From positions 309,713 to 373,712 of the forward strand of contig JAULBX010006664.1 in assembly GCA_032358255.1 (NCBI GenBank): DNA of 64,000 nucleotides, written 5' to 3'. This DNA is from Heterotrichella gracilis. Taxonomy: Eukaryota; Sar; Xanthophyceae; Tribonematales; Xanthonemataceae. Below the pieces are notes generated by a model. It saw nothing but the letters and a program-made list of their open reading frames with translations. It ran no database searches and was not told the origin of the DNA. Positions 18,493 through 27,915 of this stretch are shown one piece after another (position 1 is the stretch's first letter; the number at the start of each line of letters is the position of its first letter). The translations under genes and the position numbers were made by a program.

Positions 18493-19574
18493 AATTACTT
18501 TTTGATATAGGCCACCCTGCACATGTTCATTTACTTAAGCATACAATAAACGGTTTAAAAGCTAAAGGGCATGAAATTTTTATAACTGTTAAAGATCTGC
18601 CGGTTGCAAAAAAATTATTGAAGGCAGAAGGATTTGATTTTATTGAAATTGGTAGTAAAACCGATTCTATAATTGGCAAAGCAATTAATCAGATAAAATA
18701 TAACTTAAAGATTTTAAAGTTGGTAAGAAGAAATAAGATCCAAATTGGAATAGGAACTTCTATTACACTACCTCATGTTTCAAGGTTATCAAAAATGAGA
18801 TCGATCGTTCTTGACGATGATGATGATCGCGTGGAGCCGCTATTTGTTAAGTATGGTCACCCATTTGCTGATGTAATTTTAACGCCTGATTCAATCAAAC
18901 GAAAAAGTAAAAAGAGTTTGTATTATGCCGGAATACACGAACTTGCATATTTACATCCTAATTATTTTAAACCTGATATTAAGGTCTTAGAAGAATTGGG
19001 ATTGGATCACAATTCAAGTTTTTTTATTTTACGATTCGTTGCATTCAAAGGTCATCACGATGTTGGTCAGAAAGGTATTTCTTTTGATCAGAAAAAAAGA
19101 TTGATTGAACTTTTAAAACCATTTGGTAAGATATTTATTACTTCAGAAAAGGAGATTGAACCTGAGTTTGAAGAATATAGATTACCGGTAGCCCCTGAGA
19201 AAATACATTCACTAATGTATTATGCGAAAATATTTATTGGCGATAGCCAGACCATGACAACCGAGGCGGCAATTTTGGGTACTATGGCTCTAAAGTGCAA
19301 TACGTTTGCAGGCGAACTTTCAGTGCCAAACGAATTAGAAAAAAAATACGGATTATGTTTTTCATATCAACCTGTTGAATTTGAAAAAATGTTTTCTCAC
19401 ATTACAGAACTTCTGAAAAAGCCGGATCTAAAAAAAGAAATGAACGACAAAAGAAATTTATTTTTAAGCGAGAAAATAAATGTTACAGCTTTTTTGACTT
19501 GGTTTGTCGAAAATTATCCTTCCAGTGAGAGCATCATGCGTAAAAATAAGGATCATCAGGATCAGTTTAAATAA
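18489..19574 (+). CDS. DUF354 family protein (GT-B-like)
   Basis: 361 residues. FDIGHPAHVHLLKHTINGL at the start and GDSQTMTTEAAILGTMALK at ~255 are the DUF354 signature blocks; the fold is that of UDP-GlcNAc 2-epimerase and GT-B enzymes. The function is not established for the family; it recurs in polysaccharide clusters, often beside WbpG-like or deacetylase genes. The start overlaps the FemAB-like gene by 4 bases, so the two are translationally coupled. A glycosyltransferase or epimerase role is only a guess. Confidence 0.75.
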   Translation: MKLLFDIGHPAHVHLLKHTINGLKAKGHEIFITVKDLPVAKKLLKAEGFDFIEIGSKTDSIIGKAINQIKYNLKILKLVRRNKIQIGIGTSITLPHVSRLSKMRSIVLDDDDDRVEPLFVKYGHPFADVILTPDSIKRKSKKSLYYAGIHELAYLHPNYFKPDIKVLEELGLDHNSSFFILRFVAFKGHHDVGQKGISFDQKKRLIELLKPFGKIFITSEKEIEPEFEEYRLPVAPEKIHSLMYYAKIFIGDSQTMTTEAAILGTMALKCNTFAGELSVPNELEKKYGLCFSYQPVEFEKMFSHITELLKKPDLKKEMNDKRNLFLSEKINVTAFLTWFVENYPSSESIMRKNKDHQDQFK

Positions 19575-19593
19575 TTTCTAACAATTCCTTCAA

Positions 19594-20373
19594 GTGGATT
19601 TTACCGTTAAGAGCTATAAAAAATTATTAGGAGCACTAAAAGATTTTGGTTTCGAGTTTTTGCCCTACAACGTTTTTCATTTGCAAAACGATCAGGACAA
19701 AAAGTTTATATGCCTTCGCCATGATGTTGATGCCCGTAAGGAAAACTCTTTAGAGTTCGCGAAAATACAACATCAAATGGGAGTTGTGGGAACCTATTAT
19801 TTTAGAACAATACCCCAAAGTTATGACGAAGGAGTTATTTTGGAAATGGCAAATATGGGTCATGAAATAGGCTACCATTATGAAACCATGGATACTTCGA
19901 GAGGGCATGTAGATAATGCTTATGATGAGTTTGTGAAGAACCTGGAAATGTTCAGGAAGATTGTGCCGGTAACAACAATTTGTATGCACGGAAGCCCTTT
20001 ATCAAAATTTGATAACCGTGATATCTGGAAAAAGTATGATTATAAGAAACTTGGCCTTATTGCAGAGCCTTATTTCGATGTCGATTTTAACAAAACGTTT
20101 TATCTTACAGATACTGGCAGGCGTTGGGATGGTGCTAAGGTAAGTGTGCGTGATAAAGCAATGGATACTAACGCGTGCAGTAATCCTGATTTTTTAAAAC
20201 GCTCTTACCATTCTACTTTTGACGTAATTTGCGATCTCGAAAAAAAAGATTTTCCCAGAAATGTAATGATGACTTTTCATCCACAAAGATGGACCGATGA
20301 CAAACTACTTTGGTATAAAGAATTTTTCGCACAAAATTTAAAAAATCAAATAAAAAAGATTTTGATAAAATGA
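19594..20373 (+). CDS. Polysaccharide deacetylase-like protein (GTG start)
   Basis: 259 residues. CLRHDVDARKENSLEFAKIQ carries the paired aspartates of the NodB motif (RHDVDA), GHEIGYHYETMD has the metal histidine, and MMTFHPQRW closes the site. This is the shorter deacetylase-like subfamily seen beside DUF354 and FemAB genes, without a signal peptide. GTG at 19594 gives a start just before VKSYKKLLGAL. It overlaps the next gene by 4 bases. With the other deacetylase at 8289 it gives the cluster two de-N-acetylation or carbohydrate-esterase candidates. Confidence 0.75.
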   Translation: MDFTVKSYKKLLGALKDFGFEFLPYNVFHLQNDQDKKFICLRHDVDARKENSLEFAKIQHQMGVVGTYYFRTIPQSYDEGVILEMANMGHEIGYHYETMDTSRGHVDNAYDEFVKNLEMFRKIVPVTTICMHGSPLSKFDNRDIWKKYDYKKLGLIAEPYFDVDFNKTFYLTDTGRRWDGAKVSVRDKAMDTNACSNPDFLKRSYHSTFDVICDLEKKDFPRNVMMTFHPQRWTDDKLLWYKEFFAQNLKNQIKKILIK

Positions 20374-20789
20374 AGTTTATTTTTTCCTTAAAATTCATTG
20401 CGATAAGTTATATCCTATTATTATTTATTTTAGCTGTTTTACCTATTAATGGTAAAGAGTCAGCCGTAAATGGCACTTACGTATTTCAACTTCGTTTAGA
20501 TTACTTAATTCATATTTTACTTTTTTTGCCCTGGATGATCATTCTCTTATTCAATTCTAGAGATTCTTCTGCCAATTTTTTTTTATTTCGCCCTTTAATA
20601 TGGTTAATTTTGGGTTTTGTATTAGTGATTGCAACTGAAGGGATTCAATATTTTATCCCTTACCGCGCTTTTAATACTAAAGACTTGTTTTCGAACAGTC
20701 TTGGCTTAATGGTTGGCTTAGGGCTATATGCGCTTTTAAAAACAAAATTTGCTGCCGCAATAACCCGTTTAAACACAAGCAAATTATAA
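20370..20789 (+). CDS. VanZ-like membrane protein
   Basis: 139 residues with about four transmembrane helices. The VanZ-like signature is split between DYLIHILLFLPW (~residues 48-60) and EGIQYFIPYRAFNTKDLFSN (~90-109). VanZ confers low teicoplanin resistance in enterococci, but many relatives lie in glycan operons without a known job. It overlaps the deacetylase by 4 bases and is followed one base later by the sugar transferase, so it is co-expressed with the machinery that starts the glycan on its lipid carrier. Confidence 0.8.
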   Translation: MKFIFSLKFIAISYILLLFILAVLPINGKESAVNGTYVFQLRLDYLIHILLFLPWMIILLFNSRDSSANFFLFRPLIWLILGFVLVIATEGIQYFIPYRAFNTKDLFSNSLGLMVGLGLYALLKTKFAAAITRLNTSKL

Positions 20790-20790
20790 C

Positions 20791-21825
20791 ATGAAGAGAC
20801 TCATTATAAAAAAAACAAACGAGGAAGCTTATAATTATTTCTCCTCGTATGTTAAATGTGAGTCGAAAGATACTTTAGTGATATCTACTACAAACGATTT
20901 TAATATTTTAAATCATAGTGCAGAATGTCATGCGATCATAAATTTAAGTCGCGTGAATGATATTCGTTACATCAATAAATTTTTTGAAAGTGTTAATTCG
21001 AAATTGAGTAATGACGATCTGTTTATTGCATGTATAGAAACTTTTACTGCGCGCCGAGAAAGAAAGGCGGTTGGAAAAATACCGATTATCTCTTCTATTT
21101 ATTTTACAATGGAGTTTATTTTTATGCGGGTATTTCCGAAAATATGGGGCTTTAAAAAGATATATTTTTTATTGACCCGCGGGCGAAACCGTTTGTTGTC
21201 AAAAGCTGAAGCTCTGGGACGTTTGGTAAGTTGCGGTTTTGAGATCTTGGATTATCAAACGTTTAAGGGTTTAATGTACATTGTTGCAAAAAAAGTTAAA
21301 GAACCCGAATTTAATATGAATGCCAGCTATGGCCCGTTATATAAAATGCCTCGCATCGGAAAAAATGGGAAAATGATAGGGGTATATAAGTTCCGCACCA
21401 TGCACCCATATGCAGAGTATTTACAGGATTATGTTTTAAAAATCAATGGGTATGCTGAAAGCGGCAAACCGGCAGATGATTTTAGATTAACACCTTGGGG
21501 TAAATTTTTAAGACGTTATTGGTTTGATGAAACACCGCAATTAATAAATGTCTTAAAGGGCGAATTAAAGTTGGTGGGTGTAAGGCCAATAAGTGAGCGT
21601 TATTTTCAAGATATCCCAAAAGATCTTCAGGAATTAAGGCTGAAACAAAAGCCCGGTTGTATTCCGCCATATGTAGCACTGGATAGAAAAGGCAGCGTAG
21701 ATGGTGTTTTGCAGGCAGAGCGCGAGTATTTGACTGAAAAAGTAAAGCATCCGTATACAACAGATATAAAATATTTTTTTAAAGCAATTTTTAATATTGT
21801 TTTTAAACGTAAAAGAAGTGCCTAG
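20791..21825 (+). CDS. Initiating sugar-phosphate transferase with unusual N-terminal domain
   Basis: 344 residues. The C-terminal ~170 are the bacterial sugar transferase domain: GKNGKMIGVYKFRTMHPYAE, the basic RLTPWGKFLRRYWFDETPQL and LVGVRPISERYF, which places sugar-1-phosphate on undecaprenyl phosphate at the inner membrane. Instead of the five-helix N-terminus of WcaJ there is a ~170-residue domain with LLSKAEALGRLVSCGFEIL, resembling the end of a methyltransferase fold, and one hydrophobic stretch near IIFMRVFP. This should start the repeat unit made by the upstream genes. Confidence 0.8.
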   Translation: MKRLIIKKTNEEAYNYFSSYVKCESKDTLVISTTNDFNILNHSAECHAIINLSRVNDIRYINKFFESVNSKLSNDDLFIACIETFTARRERKAVGKIPIISSIYFTMEFIFMRVFPKIWGFKKIYFLLTRGRNRLLSKAEALGRLVSCGFEILDYQTFKGLMYIVAKKVKEPEFNMNASYGPLYKMPRIGKNGKMIGVYKFRTMHPYAEYLQDYVLKINGYAESGKPADDFRLTPWGKFLRRYWFDETPQLINVLKGELKLVGVRPISERYFQDIPKDLQELRLKQKPGCIPPYVALDRKGSVDGVLQAEREYLTEKVKHPYTTDIKYFFKAIFNIVFKRKRSA

Positions 21826-21935
21826 TAGCTTTTTGTTAAGACCAACTTGTTACAAACTAAAAAAATGTGGATCTTCATAGACTATCAACAAAAAAGGCTA
21901 TCTTTAAGCCTTAAAATTAACGGTTTAAAATAACT

Positions 21936-22724
21936 ATGTCCGTCTTTAACAGTATGAGAATCAAATCACTATTTTTTGTTTTAATAGTATTGACCTCTTG
22001 CACCTCAAAAAAAAATCTTATTTACTTTCAGGGTACGGGCGCCATCTCTTCTTCAGATCTTAATAAAAATTATACACCCGTATTGCGAACCGATGACCTT
22101 TTATCTATTACGGTTTTGGGTGTTGACGCAGATGCCGTGCGACCATTTAATTTACCTCTTACTGTTATTAATAATAATATTGTCGGAGGATACACGGCGG
22201 GTATGCCAACACCAGCAGGTTATTTAATTGATGCAGACGGAAATATTGATTTTCCGGTTATTGGTAAAATAAAAGTGGCAGGCCTTAACAGAATGGAAGC
22301 TACAAATTTAATTAAAGAAAAGTTAAAAGTATATGTCGCTAATCCAAATGTAAACATCCGTATCTTAAATTTTAAAGTTACAGTTTTGGGTGAAGTAAGA
22401 AGTCCTGGTACTTTTAATATTCCAAACGAAAGGATCACGTTAATTGAGGCCTTAGGAATTGCAGGTGACCTTCAGATAACGGCAGTTAGAAAAAATATAC
22501 TTGTTATCAGAGATGTTGATGGAAAAAAAACAGAGACCCGTATCGATTTAACCTCAAAAGATCTGTTTTCTTCGCCAGTTTTTTATCTAAATCAAAATGA
22601 CGTGGTATATGTTCAACCAAACAGGGCAAAAATAAATTCTTCTGTTGTAAATGCATCAAATGTAGGTATAGCTATATCAGTGCTTTCATTGTTAATTACA
22701 ATGGTAACACTGTTAAGCAGATAA
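21936..22724 (+). CDS. Outer-membrane polysaccharide export lipoprotein (Wza/OPX family)
   Basis: 262 residues. The signal ends in the lipobox VLTSC (C22 from ATG 21936; an in-frame ATG at 21954 also fits). A Poly_export domain follows with the block YLIDADGNIDFPVIGKI, then one SLBB-like domain (FKVTVLGEVRSPGTF). The C-terminal hydrophobic run GIAISVLSLLITMVTLL would be the membrane-crossing helix. It forms the export channel and pairs with the kinase encoded 4 bases downstream. A 110-base gap separates it from the biosynthesis genes, leaving room for a separate promoter. Confidence 0.85.
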   Translation: MSVFNSMRIKSLFFVLIVLTSCTSKKNLIYFQGTGAISSSDLNKNYTPVLRTDDLLSITVLGVDADAVRPFNLPLTVINNNIVGGYTAGMPTPAGYLIDADGNIDFPVIGKIKVAGLNRMEATNLIKEKLKVYVANPNVNIRILNFKVTVLGEVRSPGTFNIPNERITLIEALGIAGDLQITAVRKNILVIRDVDGKKTETRIDLTSKDLFSSPVFYLNQNDVVYVQPNRAKINSSVVNASNVGIAISVLSLLITMVTLLSR

Positions 22725-22728
22725 TAAA

Positions 22729-25122
22729 ATGGAAAACGAACAGCCAAAATATTCTTCCGAAGAATCTAACGACGCTGAAAATAATATAGTTAATATTGTT
22801 TACAGGTATCTTGCGCATTGGAAATGGCTTGTGCTGGGTGTGGTTTTAGCTTTTACGATCGCAAAAGTATATTTACGTTATCAGGTGCCGTTGTATGAAG
22901 TATCGGCATCCATCTTAATTAAAGATGATAAAAAAGGTGGTGCTATTTCTGAACTATCAGCTTTTGAGGATCTAGGTATATTAAAAAGCAGTGGTAATAT
23001 TGATAACGAAATTGAAATTTTAAAATCTCGCGCTTTAATGACTTTGGTAGTAAAAGAGTTGAGATTGAACGTGCAATATTTTATTGAACAAGGACCAATT
23101 TTACAAGAAAAATTTGATAATGCACCAATTAACATCCGTTTTTTAAATGGCGACACTTCCGTTTATAATATTGGGGCTGAATTTGTAGTTTCAATACAAT
23201 CAAACGAAAAATTTAATTTGCTGGATGGAAATGGTAAGCTAAAAGGAACCTATGCTTTTGGAGAAGCATTTAATTTTGATTTTGGAAAAGTGATCCTTTT
23301 CGCACCAATGGATCTAAAAAAGAATAATTTAATCGGGAAGGATGTTCGCGTTGTAATAAACCCGTTACAATCTGTGGTTGATAGCTACAGGGAGTCCATA
23401 AAGATCGATCCTGTAAATAAGTCATCTAACGTTATTAATATTTCTTTGAAAGACCCGGTAAAAGAAAAAGCGGCTGCAATCGTTAATAATCTAATTAAAC
23501 AACACAATGCCGATGCTATTGCCGATAAGAACCAGGTAAGTAAAAACACAGCTGATTTTATTAACGACAGGATAAAATTTATTACTTCAGAACTATCAGA
23601 TGTTGAAGGGGAGGCTGAAGATTTTAAAACGAAACATAAATTGGTAGATGTTGAATCGGAAGCTAAATTATTTTTGCAAACTGGAAGTGCAAGTGAAACA
23701 GGTATACTTGAAGCAAATACACAAAAAGTTTTGGCTGATTACATGTACGATTATATTTTACAGCACACCTCACCAAGCGATCTTATACCTGCAAACTTAG
23801 GATTAAGTGATGCTTCTGTTTCGGGTATGATCACAGAATACAACAAAGTAGTTTTAGAACGTAACCGAATACTAAAAAACTCAAGCGAAAAAAATCCTGT
23901 TATCGAAAATTTAGATGCGCAATTGGCAGGCATAAGAAAAAGCATTAAGGAAAGTTTATTTAATTATCAAAATGCTTTACAAATAAAAGTAAAAGAATTA
24001 AATAAACAGGAATCAGGCATTAATTCAAAAATAGCAACTGTACCAAAATATGAGCGAGAGTACCGGATCATTCAGCGTCAGCAGCAAATCAAAGAAACAC
24101 TTTATTTATACTTACTTCAAAAACGCGAAGAAACAAATATAGCCCTTGCTGTAACGGTTGCAAATGCAAAGGTAATCGATAATGCCTATAGCAATGGTTA
24201 TCAGGTGTCTCCTAAAAGACAAATAACCTATTTAACCGCTATTTTACTAGGCTTAATAATTCCAATTATTATTTTATATATATTGGATATCCTTGATAAT
24301 AAAGTTCATGGTAAACGCGATATAGACAGAATTGGTGTTCCTTTTTTGGGAGATATTCCTTTTGTAGAATCTGAAAATAAAATTGTTGTAACACGTGGCG
24401 ATCAATCAAGTATTGCAGAAGCATTTCGGTTATTAAGAACAAATGTTGATTTTATAATGGACACTCAAAAAGCTAAAGGACGTACTATTTTTGTTACATC
24501 TACCTTAGCAAAAGAAGGAAAATCATTTGTTGCGCTAAATTTAGCTTCCATTATTGCCAACTCAGGAAAAAAAGTATTATTAATTGGTATGGATCTTAGA
24601 GCACCTAAGATCTTAAAGTATCTTGGATTAAATGATAAAACGGGATTAAGTAATTATATTTCTGATTCTGATATTAATTTAAGCCAAGTTATTTTTACGG
24701 CACCTAAAATCGAGAGTCTTGATCTTTTGCCTTCAGGAGCTATACCCCCTAATCCTGCAGAGTTATTAATGCATGATCGGGTAAAGGAAATGTTTGATGA
24801 GGTTAAAAAAACATACGATTATATTATTGTAGATACTGCGCCTGTTGGATTAGTAACAGATACATTGCTATTAGGTAAATATGCAGATTCATTTGTTTAC
24901 GTTGTACGCGCGCACTATTTACAAAAGCAATTTCTTTACGTTCCTGAAAACGCACACAAAGAAAATAAATTACCAAACATGGCAATTTTGATGAACGGAA
25001 CCGACCAGAAAAAAGGCTATGGTTATGGCTATGGCTACGGCTATGGTTATGGCTATGGAGGCTACGGTTATGGGAAAGAAAAACAAAAACCATGGTGGAA
25101 AAAAATATTTTCAAAAGCTTGA
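22729..25122 (+). CDS. Polysaccharide co-polymerase/tyrosine autokinase (Wzc-like)
   Basis: 797 residues. A Wzz-type chain-length domain is flanked by helices near 33-52 and 500-522 with a long periplasmic coiled coil between. The cytoplasmic BY-kinase has Walker A STLAKEGKS (~595-603), Walker A' LLIGMDLRAP and Walker B IIVDTAPVG. The tail is an alternating Gly-Tyr run (~763-782, over ten tyrosines) ending in KEKQKPWWKKIF: the cluster that such kinases phosphorylate in trans. It controls chain length and export with the OPX lipoprotein. The repeat-encoded tail is longer and more regular than in enteric Wzc. Confidence 0.9.
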   Translation: MENEQPKYSSEESNDAENNIVNIVYRYLAHWKWLVLGVVLAFTIAKVYLRYQVPLYEVSASILIKDDKKGGAISELSAFEDLGILKSSGNIDNEIEILKSRALMTLVVKELRLNVQYFIEQGPILQEKFDNAPINIRFLNGDTSVYNIGAEFVVSIQSNEKFNLLDGNGKLKGTYAFGEAFNFDFGKVILFAPMDLKKNNLIGKDVRVVINPLQSVVDSYRESIKIDPVNKSSNVINISLKDPVKEKAAAIVNNLIKQHNADAIADKNQVSKNTADFINDRIKFITSELSDVEGEAEDFKTKHKLVDVESEAKLFLQTGSASETGILEANTQKVLADYMYDYILQHTSPSDLIPANLGLSDASVSGMITEYNKVVLERNRILKNSSEKNPVIENLDAQLAGIRKSIKESLFNYQNALQIKVKELNKQESGINSKIATVPKYEREYRIIQRQQQIKETLYLYLLQKREETNIALAVTVANAKVIDNAYSNGYQVSPKRQITYLTAILLGLIIPIIILYILDILDNKVHGKRDIDRIGVPFLGDIPFVESENKIVVTRGDQSSIAEAFRLLRTNVDFIMDTQKAKGRTIFVTSTLAKEGKSFVALNLASIIANSGKKVLLIGMDLRAPKILKYLGLNDKTGLSNYISDSDINLSQVIFTAPKIESLDLLPSGAIPPNPAELLMHDRVKEMFDEVKKTYDYIIVDTAPVGLVTDTLLLGKYADSFVYVVRAHYLQKQFLYVPENAHKENKLPNMAILMNGTDQKKGYGYGYGYGYGYGYGGYGYGKEKQKPWWKKIFSKA

Positions 25123-25212
25123 TTTTACTTTAAAAGCTTTATATTTCTATCAAAGCACGCTACTTTAGATAGCGCTTCACTCACTTAAACTATCACTTCA
25201 CTCATTTTAGAC

Positions 25213-25241
25213 CCGTTTTACTCAATCTAAAACGGTTTTTT
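25213..25241 (+). terminator. Rho-independent terminator after the polysaccharide operon
   Basis: An 8-bp perfect stem, CCGTTTTA (25213-25220) and TAAAACGG (25228-25235), with a 7-base loop is followed by six T. It lies 90 bases after the kinase stop and before the next rightward gene, so it likely ends the long polysaccharide transcript. Confidence 0.75.
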
Positions 25242-25265
25242 ATCAAAAATTTCGCTTTTTTTTAT

Positions 25266-25273
25266 TAAATTTG
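25266..25273 (+). promoter_or_regulatory. Candidate Bacteroidota -7 promoter element
   Basis: TAAATTTG matches the Bacteroidota -7 consensus TAnnTTTG and lies 29 bases before the ATG at 25302, just after the preceding terminator. No clear TTG-type -33 box is seen at the right distance, so this rests on one box and position. Confidence 0.4.
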
Positions 25274-25301
25274 TTTTACTTGCATCTTAAAATTTAAGAT
25301 T

Positions 25302-25682
25302 ATGAATAGATACATATTACTTCTTATTTTTTTGATTATTTCTATTTTTTCCAAGTCTCAAATTGAGCAAATTTACGAATCCGATTCTTTAGAAAGCAAA
25401 GTGGTTTTGTATATTCCAACAGCTACTAACGCACAATTAACTAATTTACAGGCTGAATTTGCAAACCAAACCCAAATTGAAACAGCAGTATTTATTTTTC
25501 AATCGCACAATTGTCTTTTAATTGATCTCGCCACGGTTAATAATCCAAAATTTATACGTTACGCCGAACTGGTTAAATTTGTTAGTCAGTTTATAAACTA
25601 CAAAGATATTCATATCAAAACTACAACTGCTTATTCGGAAATTAAATCAGCGCAAGACGCTTCAAGCTTTACACTTAAATAA
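25302..25682 (+). CDS. Small exported protein of unknown function
   Basis: 126 residues. A Sec signal peptide (MNRYILLLIFLIISIFSKSQ) is followed by ~105 residues with mixed alpha/beta character and one cysteine. I do not recognise the family. The mature part has the strand-like runs VVLYIPTATNA and TAVFIFQSHNCLLIDLATV. It lies 8 bases before the CUB/type IX secreted protein, so the two are probably co-transcribed, and it may help or accompany that protein. Confidence 0.6.
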   Translation: MNRYILLLIFLIISIFSKSQIEQIYESDSLESKVVLYIPTATNAQLTNLQAEFANQTQIETAVFIFQSHNCLLIDLATVNNPKFIRYAELVKFVSQFINYKDIHIKTTTAYSEIKSAQDASSFTLK

Positions 25683-25690
25683 CATAAGGA

Positions 25691-27667
25691 ATGAAAAATT
25701 TTTATTTACTTATTGCGCTTTTTTCACTTTACTTTAGTAAGGCACAAACTTACATAATGAACAATACAAATGTTGCTATTGGTTGTCCTTCTTCATCTTT
25801 ATTTTACGATAGTGGTAATGTAGGCGGTAATTATGCGAATAGTGAAAACTTCACAAAAACATTTACAGCTCCTGTTGGTCAATGTTTGAGCATAACTCTA
25901 GCTAATATCGATATAGAATCTTGTTGCGACGATTTAAATATCTATGATGGACCTACTACGGCCTCTCCACTTTTAGCAAACGTATTTGGTATTATTGCAG
26001 GGCCAGTTACTTATGTTTCTTCCGGAAACACCATGACATTTCGCTTTACATCTGACGGATCAGTTATTGGAGCCGGCTGGCAGGCTACTATTACATGTGC
26101 GCCTCCTTGTGCGGGTGTTCCTGCGCCTGGCGTAATATCCATTTCATCTTCTACAGTTGGTTGTGCTTCGGGCGGACCGGTAACCTTATCTGCTGCTGGT
26201 TCAAGTGCTGGTTGTGGAATCTTATCTCAATGGCAATCTGCTCCGTCGGCTACAGGACCATGGACAAATATAACTAATGCAACCGGCGCCGGTTCAGCCA
26301 GTACAAGTTATATCGGACAAACTTTTTTTAGAAAACGTGCCTGTTGCGGTGCAAGTTGCGCATTTAGTAATACAATATCAGTTGGATCTGGTACAGCTCC
26401 TGCAACGTGTGACCTTTCCACCTATGTCCCTTCGGTTGTTCCTTATAGTTTTGACGTATTTGCCGGAACTTTAGCACCGAGTACAGATGATGTTCTTTAC
26501 AGTAGTTCAATTTTATTTGGTTTCCCGTTTTGCTTTACCGGCGCTCAGTATGGTGGCGGTTTCCCGGCATCTAATGGCGCTTTAGTATTTTCAGGAGTGC
26601 CATGTTTCCCGAATGTATATTTTAATCAAATGGCGGCTGGCGGTATAGGAACAGGATACGTGATAGATCAGCCTGCTCCATCAAAGGTTAATAATACTAC
26701 ATCAACCCCTCAAAATGCTGTTTTAGGACCTTGGCACGATATTGATCCATCTGTTGGAGGCACGATTCGTTATACTACACTTGGTGTGGCTCCCAACAGG
26801 CGTTTTGTAATTTCTTTTCTAAATGTTCCAATGTATTCTTCACCATGTAATACAAATGCATCTAAAGACTTTACTGGGCAAATTAAATTATTCGAAACGT
26901 CAAATAATATTGAAATACATATTACCAATAAACAAACTTGCGCTACGTGGAATAATGGCGCGGCTATTTTGGGCTTGACAAGTTTTGATGGAAACACATA
27001 CGTGCCACCTGTAAATGCTACAGCACATAATTATCCAACTCAATGGAACATGACAAATACAGCGTATAGGTTCACATCGCCTTGTGCTGCACCTGGCGGC
27101 CCCTGTGCTGTGTTACCTGTAAACTTTAAAAGTTTTTATGGTGAGCGTTTAGAAGGAATAAATAAATTAACCTGGGAAAGTGCAGTTGAATCCGGAGTTA
27201 AGAACTATATTGTTGAAAGAGCATCTGATGCAGAAAACTTTGTAGAGATCGCAAAGATCACTCCAAACAATTTGCCTTCGAAATATACATTTGATGACAA
27301 AACAACAATGCCCGGAACTTTAAATTATTACCGCATTACTTCTTTTGAGCATAATGGTCAACAAACAAGAACAAATGTTTTGCCGTTAGGAGCAAAAGAT
27401 GGTGAAATAGCTGTATCAGGAATTTATCCTAACCCTGTTAAAGGTGATTTTGCAATGATAGTTGATTCTAAGATAGTATCTATATTAACAATTAATGTAT
27501 ACGACACGTTCGGTAAGTTGGTGAAAACAATTAATCAAAATATTGGAACAGGTGTTACGCCATTAAATTTAAATTGTAGTGAATTACGAGCAGGGATTTA
27601 TCTAATAGAAAGCATTGACAGCAATAAGAAGATCGTTTCAAAACAAAAGATGATCAAGGTTGATTAA
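25691..27667 (+). CDS. Secreted CUB-domain protein with type IX secretion sorting domain
   Basis: 658 residues. Signal peptide 1-18 (ending SKAQ); a CUB-like domain at ~24-135 (CLSITLANIDIESCCDDLNI, then NIYDGPT and FTSDGSVIGAGW); a cysteine-rich Ig-like stretch to ~235; a central domain of unknown type; a fibronectin-like region with NYYRITSFEHNGQQ; and a C-terminal type A sorting domain starting SGIYPNPVKGDF (~577) and ending KQKMIKVD. The last domain sends proteins through the outer membrane by the Bacteroidota type IX system, usually leaving them on the cell surface. A role in adhesion or gliding is possible but not shown. Confidence 0.85.
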   Translation: MKNFYLLIALFSLYFSKAQTYIMNNTNVAIGCPSSSLFYDSGNVGGNYANSENFTKTFTAPVGQCLSITLANIDIESCCDDLNIYDGPTTASPLLANVFGIIAGPVTYVSSGNTMTFRFTSDGSVIGAGWQATITCAPPCAGVPAPGVISISSSTVGCASGGPVTLSAAGSSAGCGILSQWQSAPSATGPWTNITNATGAGSASTSYIGQTFFRKRACCGASCAFSNTISVGSGTAPATCDLSTYVPSVVPYSFDVFAGTLAPSTDDVLYSSSILFGFPFCFTGAQYGGGFPASNGALVFSGVPCFPNVYFNQMAAGGIGTGYVIDQPAPSKVNNTTSTPQNAVLGPWHDIDPSVGGTIRYTTLGVAPNRRFVISFLNVPMYSSPCNTNASKDFTGQIKLFETSNNIEIHITNKQTCATWNNGAAILGLTSFDGNTYVPPVNATAHNYPTQWNMTNTAYRFTSPCAAPGGPCAVLPVNFKSFYGERLEGINKLTWESAVESGVKNYIVERASDAENFVEIAKITPNNLPSKYTFDDKTTMPGTLNYYRITSFEHNGQQTRTNVLPLGAKDGEIAVSGIYPNPVKGDFAMIVDSKIVSILTINVYDTFGKLVKTINQNIGTGVTPLNLNCSELRAGIYLIESIDSNKKIVSKQKMIKVD

Positions 27668-27695
27668 GTCTTTACCTTACTTGTTAATAAACTGA

Positions 27696-27719
27696 AGCCG
27701 CAATTTGCGGCTTTTTTTT
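27696..27719 (+). terminator. Rho-independent terminator
   Basis: The stem AGCCGCA (27696-27702) and TGCGGCT (27706-27712) has a 3-base loop and runs into eight T. It lies 29 bases after the CUB-protein stop and should end that transcript. Confidence 0.85.
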
Positions 27720-27915
27720 ACGATCTAATACATTCAAAAATGTCAATAAGACAAATATCTTCTTATTCAGATAACACCCTATAAAGCCTGCAATCAAATT
27801 ATTAAACATAAAGTTTTTATATGATAATATAGTTCATAGAGTGGAGGACTATTATCAAATAAAAAGCCACTCGATTTAGAGTGGCTTTTAAATATTATTT
27901 GAAAGTTCTGATTAA
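27720..27915. other. Intergenic region between convergent transcripts
   Basis: 196 bases between the rightward terminator and the leftward outer-membrane protein gene. Apart from the hairpin at 27862-27889 I see no gene, repeat or clear promoter in it. Confidence 0.5.
27862..27889 (-). terminator. Rho-independent terminator, leftward
   Basis: An 11-bp perfect stem (27862-27872 with 27879-27889, core GCCACTC/GAGTGGC) and a 6-base loop. On the minus strand it ends in a run of five T. It lies 26 bases after the stop of the leftward gene 27916-28536. It could act in both directions. Confidence 0.8.

Noticed and set aside
21894-21912. Terminator between sugar transferase and export genes
   Set aside because: AAGGCT/AGCCTT is only 6 bp with no T-run, so it is too weak to call; the gap may hold a promoter instead, but no clear box was seen.
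25140-25200. A second terminator or attenuator after the kinase gene
   Set aside because: The repeats TCACTCA and GCGCTTCACTC are short and imperfect and lack a T-run; the hairpin at 25213 is enough to explain termination.
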